Shown here one piece after another: positions 4,815 through 6,719 of a DNA stretch of 6,719 bases; the stretch's first letter is position 1; the number at the start of each line of letters is the position of its first letter. Made by a program: the position numbers and the translations under genes. Source of the stretch: Oscillospiraceae bacterium (GTDB taxonomy: Bacteria; Bacillota; Clostridia; Oscillospirales; Ruminococcaceae). The notes under the pieces are model-generated. The model was not told the origin of the DNA and searched no databases. It worked only from the letters and a program-made list of their open reading frames with translations. The stretch is taken from contig JAFQBO010000237.1 of NCBI GenBank assembly GCA_017416665.1, forward strand, positions 1-6,719. Reading direction: 5' to 3'.

Positions 4815-5159
4815 ATGTCCGCCGGAAAAAATCTTGACTTTGTTCTGCTCCTTGATGTATATGAATGTATGCTCACCGACAGACAAAAGGAACTTATGCA
4901 ATATTATTACTGGGAGGACATGTCGCTCGGAGAAATTTCCGAAAACTCAGGCATTACCCGTCAGGCTGTGCGTGACAGCATAAAACGTGCTGAACAGACA
5001 CTCACAGACCTCGAAGAAAAACTTGGTCTTGCCGGAAAAATTGTAAAGTGCCGAAGCACTTTTGATGATATTGTAAAGAATACCGAACATATGAATTCAG
5101 ATGTTCAGTCCCTTGAAAATATCAGAGAACTTGCCCTGAAAGGCAGAGAAATATTTTAA
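4815..5159 (+). CDS. ylxM: YlxM/p13 family putative SRP-associated DNA-binding protein
   Basis: A 114-residue cytoplasmic protein of the YlxM/p13 family, found beside ffh or ftsY in many Firmicutes. Residues 20-70 carry a sigma-region-4-like helix-turn-helix: LTDRQKELMQYYYWEDMSLGEIS, then GITRQAVRDSIKRAEQTL. Residues 70-114 form a charged helical tail. The family has been proposed to regulate or accompany SRP assembly; its exact role is unsettled. AAAGAGGTGAT (4801-4811) is a near-complete ribosome site just before the ATG. It is the first gene of the operon; ffh begins 30 bases after its stop. Length and context match the family well. Confidence 0.92.
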   Translation: MSAGKNLDFVLLLDVYECMLTDRQKELMQYYYWEDMSLGEISENSGITRQAVRDSIKRAEQTLTDLEEKLGLAGKIVKCRSTFDDIVKNTEHMNSDVQSLENIRELALKGREIF

Positions 5160-5189
5160 AGCATTTTAACACCGAAAGGAGCGAACTTT

Positions 5190-6545
5190 ATGGCATTTGA
5201 AGGATTATCCGAAAAACTCAATAATGTATTCAAAAAGCTCAAGTCAAGAGGAAAGCTTTCAGAATCTGACATTAAAGAAGCTATGCGTGAGGTTCGTCTT
5301 GCACTTCTTGAAGCCGATGTAAGCTATAAGGTAGTAAAGGATTTTGTGGCTAAGGTTTCAGAAAAAGCAGTCGGAAACGAAGTACTGGAAAGTCTTACCC
5401 CGGCACAGCAGGTTGTTAAAATCGTAAGAGATGAACTTTGCGAACTTATGGGCGACTCAAACGCTCGTATAAATATGGCATCAAAAGGTCCTACAATCAT
5501 CATGATGTGCGGTCTTCAGGGTTCGGGTAAAACAACCCATTCCGCAAAGCTTGCCAAATACTTCAAAAAAGAAGGTCACAGACCTTTGCTTGTTGCCTGC
5601 GACATTTACCGTCCTGCGGCTATTAATCAGCTCAAGGTTGTCGGTGAAAAGGCTGATGTAAAGGTTTTTGAAATGGGACAGATTAATCCTGTTGTTATCG
5701 CAAAACAGGCTCTTGCACATGCAAAAGACTATGGTCACGACATTGTGATCCTCGATACAGCCGGACGTCTGCATATAGATACTGAGCTTATGGACGAGCT
5801 GAAAAACATCAAGTCCGAAGTTCAGCCAAACGAAATCATGCTTGTTGTTGATGCAATGACAGGTCAGGACTCAGTAAACGTTGCCAAAGCCTTTGACGAA
5901 GCACTCGGTATCAACAGTGTTCTTATGTCAAAGCTTGACTCAGACGCAAGAGGCGGTGCGGCACTTTCCGTGCTTGCTGTTACAGGTAAGCCGATCAAGT
6001 TTGTCGGTACAGGCGAAAAGCTTGACGAATTTGAAAAGTTCCACCCAGAAAGAATGGCATCAAGAATTCTCGGTATGGGCGACGTTATGACTCTTATCGA
6101 AAAGGCTGAAGACGCTTTCACTCAGAAAGAAGCCGAAGAAATGGCTAAAAAGCTTCAGGAAAATAAGTTCGATATGAGTGACCTGCTTGATCAGCTCAGA
6201 CAGATTCAGAAAATGGGTTCTCTCAAATCCATTATTTCAATGATTCCGGGTGTGGGCGACAAAATCAAGGACGTTGACATCGACGAAAGACAGTTTGTCA
6301 GAATTGAGGCTATGATCACTTCAATGACAAAGGCTGAAAGAGCAAAGCCGTCCATCATAAATCCTCAGAGAAAACGCCGAATTGCTGCGGGCAGCGGTAC
6401 TAAGGTAGAGGACGTAAACAAGCTGCTGAAACAGTTTGAACAGATGCAGAAGATGATGAAACAGCTCGGCGGTAAAAATCCGAAAAACAGAAAAATGATG
6501 AAAAAACTGGCAGGTATGAATCTTAATAAGCTGCCTCCAATGTAA
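5190..6545 (+). CDS. ffh: Signal recognition particle protein Ffh (SRP54 GTPase)
   Basis: A 451-residue GTPase. It binds SRP RNA and signal sequences of nascent membrane and secreted proteins, then docks with FtsY at the membrane. The N domain is about 1-95. The G domain (about 100-295) shows the P-loop GLQGSGKTT (108-116), DTAGR (189-193), SKLD (247-250) and GTGEKLDEFEKF (273-284). The M domain (about 325-451) is methionine-rich: MGSLKSIISMIPG (342-354), TSMTKAERAKPSII (377-390) and the RNA-binding RKRRIAAGSG (394-403). It ends with a Met/Lys tail. AAAGGAG lies 8 bases before the ATG. Length is normal for the family. The guanine-specificity motif reads SKLDSDARGG where TKLDGDARGG is usual. 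It is cotranscribed with ylxM. The downstream small membrane gene has no intervening terminator. Confidence 0.98.
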   Translation: MAFEGLSEKLNNVFKKLKSRGKLSESDIKEAMREVRLALLEADVSYKVVKDFVAKVSEKAVGNEVLESLTPAQQVVKIVRDELCELMGDSNARINMASKGPTIIMMCGLQGSGKTTHSAKLAKYFKKEGHRPLLVACDIYRPAAINQLKVVGEKADVKVFEMGQINPVVIAKQALAHAKDYGHDIVILDTAGRLHIDTELMDELKNIKSEVQPNEIMLVVDAMTGQDSVNVAKAFDEALGINSVLMSKLDSDARGGAALSVLAVTGKPIKFVGTGEKLDEFEKFHPERMASRILGMGDVMTLIEKAEDAFTQKEAEEMAKKLQENKFDMSDLLDQLRQIQKMGSLKSIISMIPGVGDKIKDVDIDERQFVRIEAMITSMTKAERAKPSIINPQRKRRIAAGSGTKVEDVNKLLKQFEQMQKMMKQLGGKNPKNRKMMKKLAGMNLNKLPPM

Positions 6546-6568
6546 ATAAGAAAGGCAATGTGAAGACA

Positions 6569-6719
6569 ATGCAGGAAGAACATGAAGTGCTTTTAGTCGT
6601 AATAATTGTCATATTAATAGGTATTTACTGCATAATGGCGGCAATTTTTAACTGGAACTGGTTTTTTAATAACAGCAGGGCAAGGGGCATTTCAAAAATG
6701 CTTAAAAGAACAGGTGCAA
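6569..6719 (+). CDS. Small membrane protein, Imm17-like, partial at window edge
   Basis: An open frame runs off the right end; 50 codons are seen. A short acidic N-terminus (MQEEHE) precedes one hydrophobic membrane segment (about 7-27). Then come NWNWFFNN (28-35) and a basic stretch, RARGISKMLKRTGA (37-50). The W-N-W-F plus R-A-R...RTGA pattern recalls the small proteins annotated as Imm17 family, but this rests on memory of the pattern and is tentative. ATG 6569 is used as start. GTG 6560, in the same frame and 4 bases after AAAGG (6551-6555), is an alternative that adds three residues. It follows ffh by 23 bases with no terminator and is probably cotranscribed. No toxin is visible in the window. 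Confidence 0.6.
   Translation, partial: MQEEHEVLLVVIIVILIGIYCIMAAIFNWNWFFNNSRARGISKMLKRTGA

Overview
The window looks like a chromosomal segment of a low-GC, anaerobic, flagellated member of the Clostridia. An Oscillospiraceae/Ruminococcus-type gut organism fits best. The reasons are a multidomain flavodiiron protein typical of anaerobes, strong AGGAGG ribosome sites, near-consensus SigA promoters in AT-rich spacers, the clustered ylxM-ffh genes, and several families of short palindromic intergenic repeats. The genus is inferred from general resemblance and was not tested.

Layout. Bases 1-248 are non-coding and hold a run of hairpins plus a terminator-like stem. Bases 249-2451 are a two-gene minus-strand operon. 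A NifX/NifB-family protein with a Cys/His-rich tail is transcribed first, from a TTGATT-17-TATAAT promoter. Thirteen bases later comes a 596-residue flavodiiron protein made of metallo-beta-lactamase, flavodoxin, flavin-reductase-like and short rubredoxin modules. This operon probably detoxifies O2 or NO. Bases 2452-2670 are a divergent control region with two inverted repeats. Bases 2671-3801 encode a compact flagellin ending in a strong terminator. A small ribbon-helix-helix DNA-binding protein (3831-4013, minus) converges on it.

Bases 4014-4364 are non-coding. They hold two miniature palindromic elements with related GTAGGG...CCCTAC ends, then an array of ACA triplets about 10 bp apart just upstream of an extended -10 promoter. 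That promoter drives a small SLOG/DUF2493-type nucleotide-binding protein (4365-4706). A consensus SigA promoter (4747-4775) then drives ylxM and ffh, the protein parts of the signal recognition particle pathway. A small membrane protein resembling the Imm17 family starts 23 bases after ffh and runs off the window. In many Firmicutes rpsP occupies this place.

The genes fall into independent units: redox defence, motility, a small regulator, a nucleotide-binding protein, and protein targeting. I found no complete novel system. The most unusual material is intergenic: the paired-hairpin elements, the near-copy of one of their hairpins acting as the flagellin terminator, and candidate operators over three promoters. 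The Cys/His-tailed NifX-like protein paired with the flavodiiron enzyme is the most interesting gene-level observation. All starts given were chosen by ribosome-site spacing and family fit, and several are shorter than the longest open frame.
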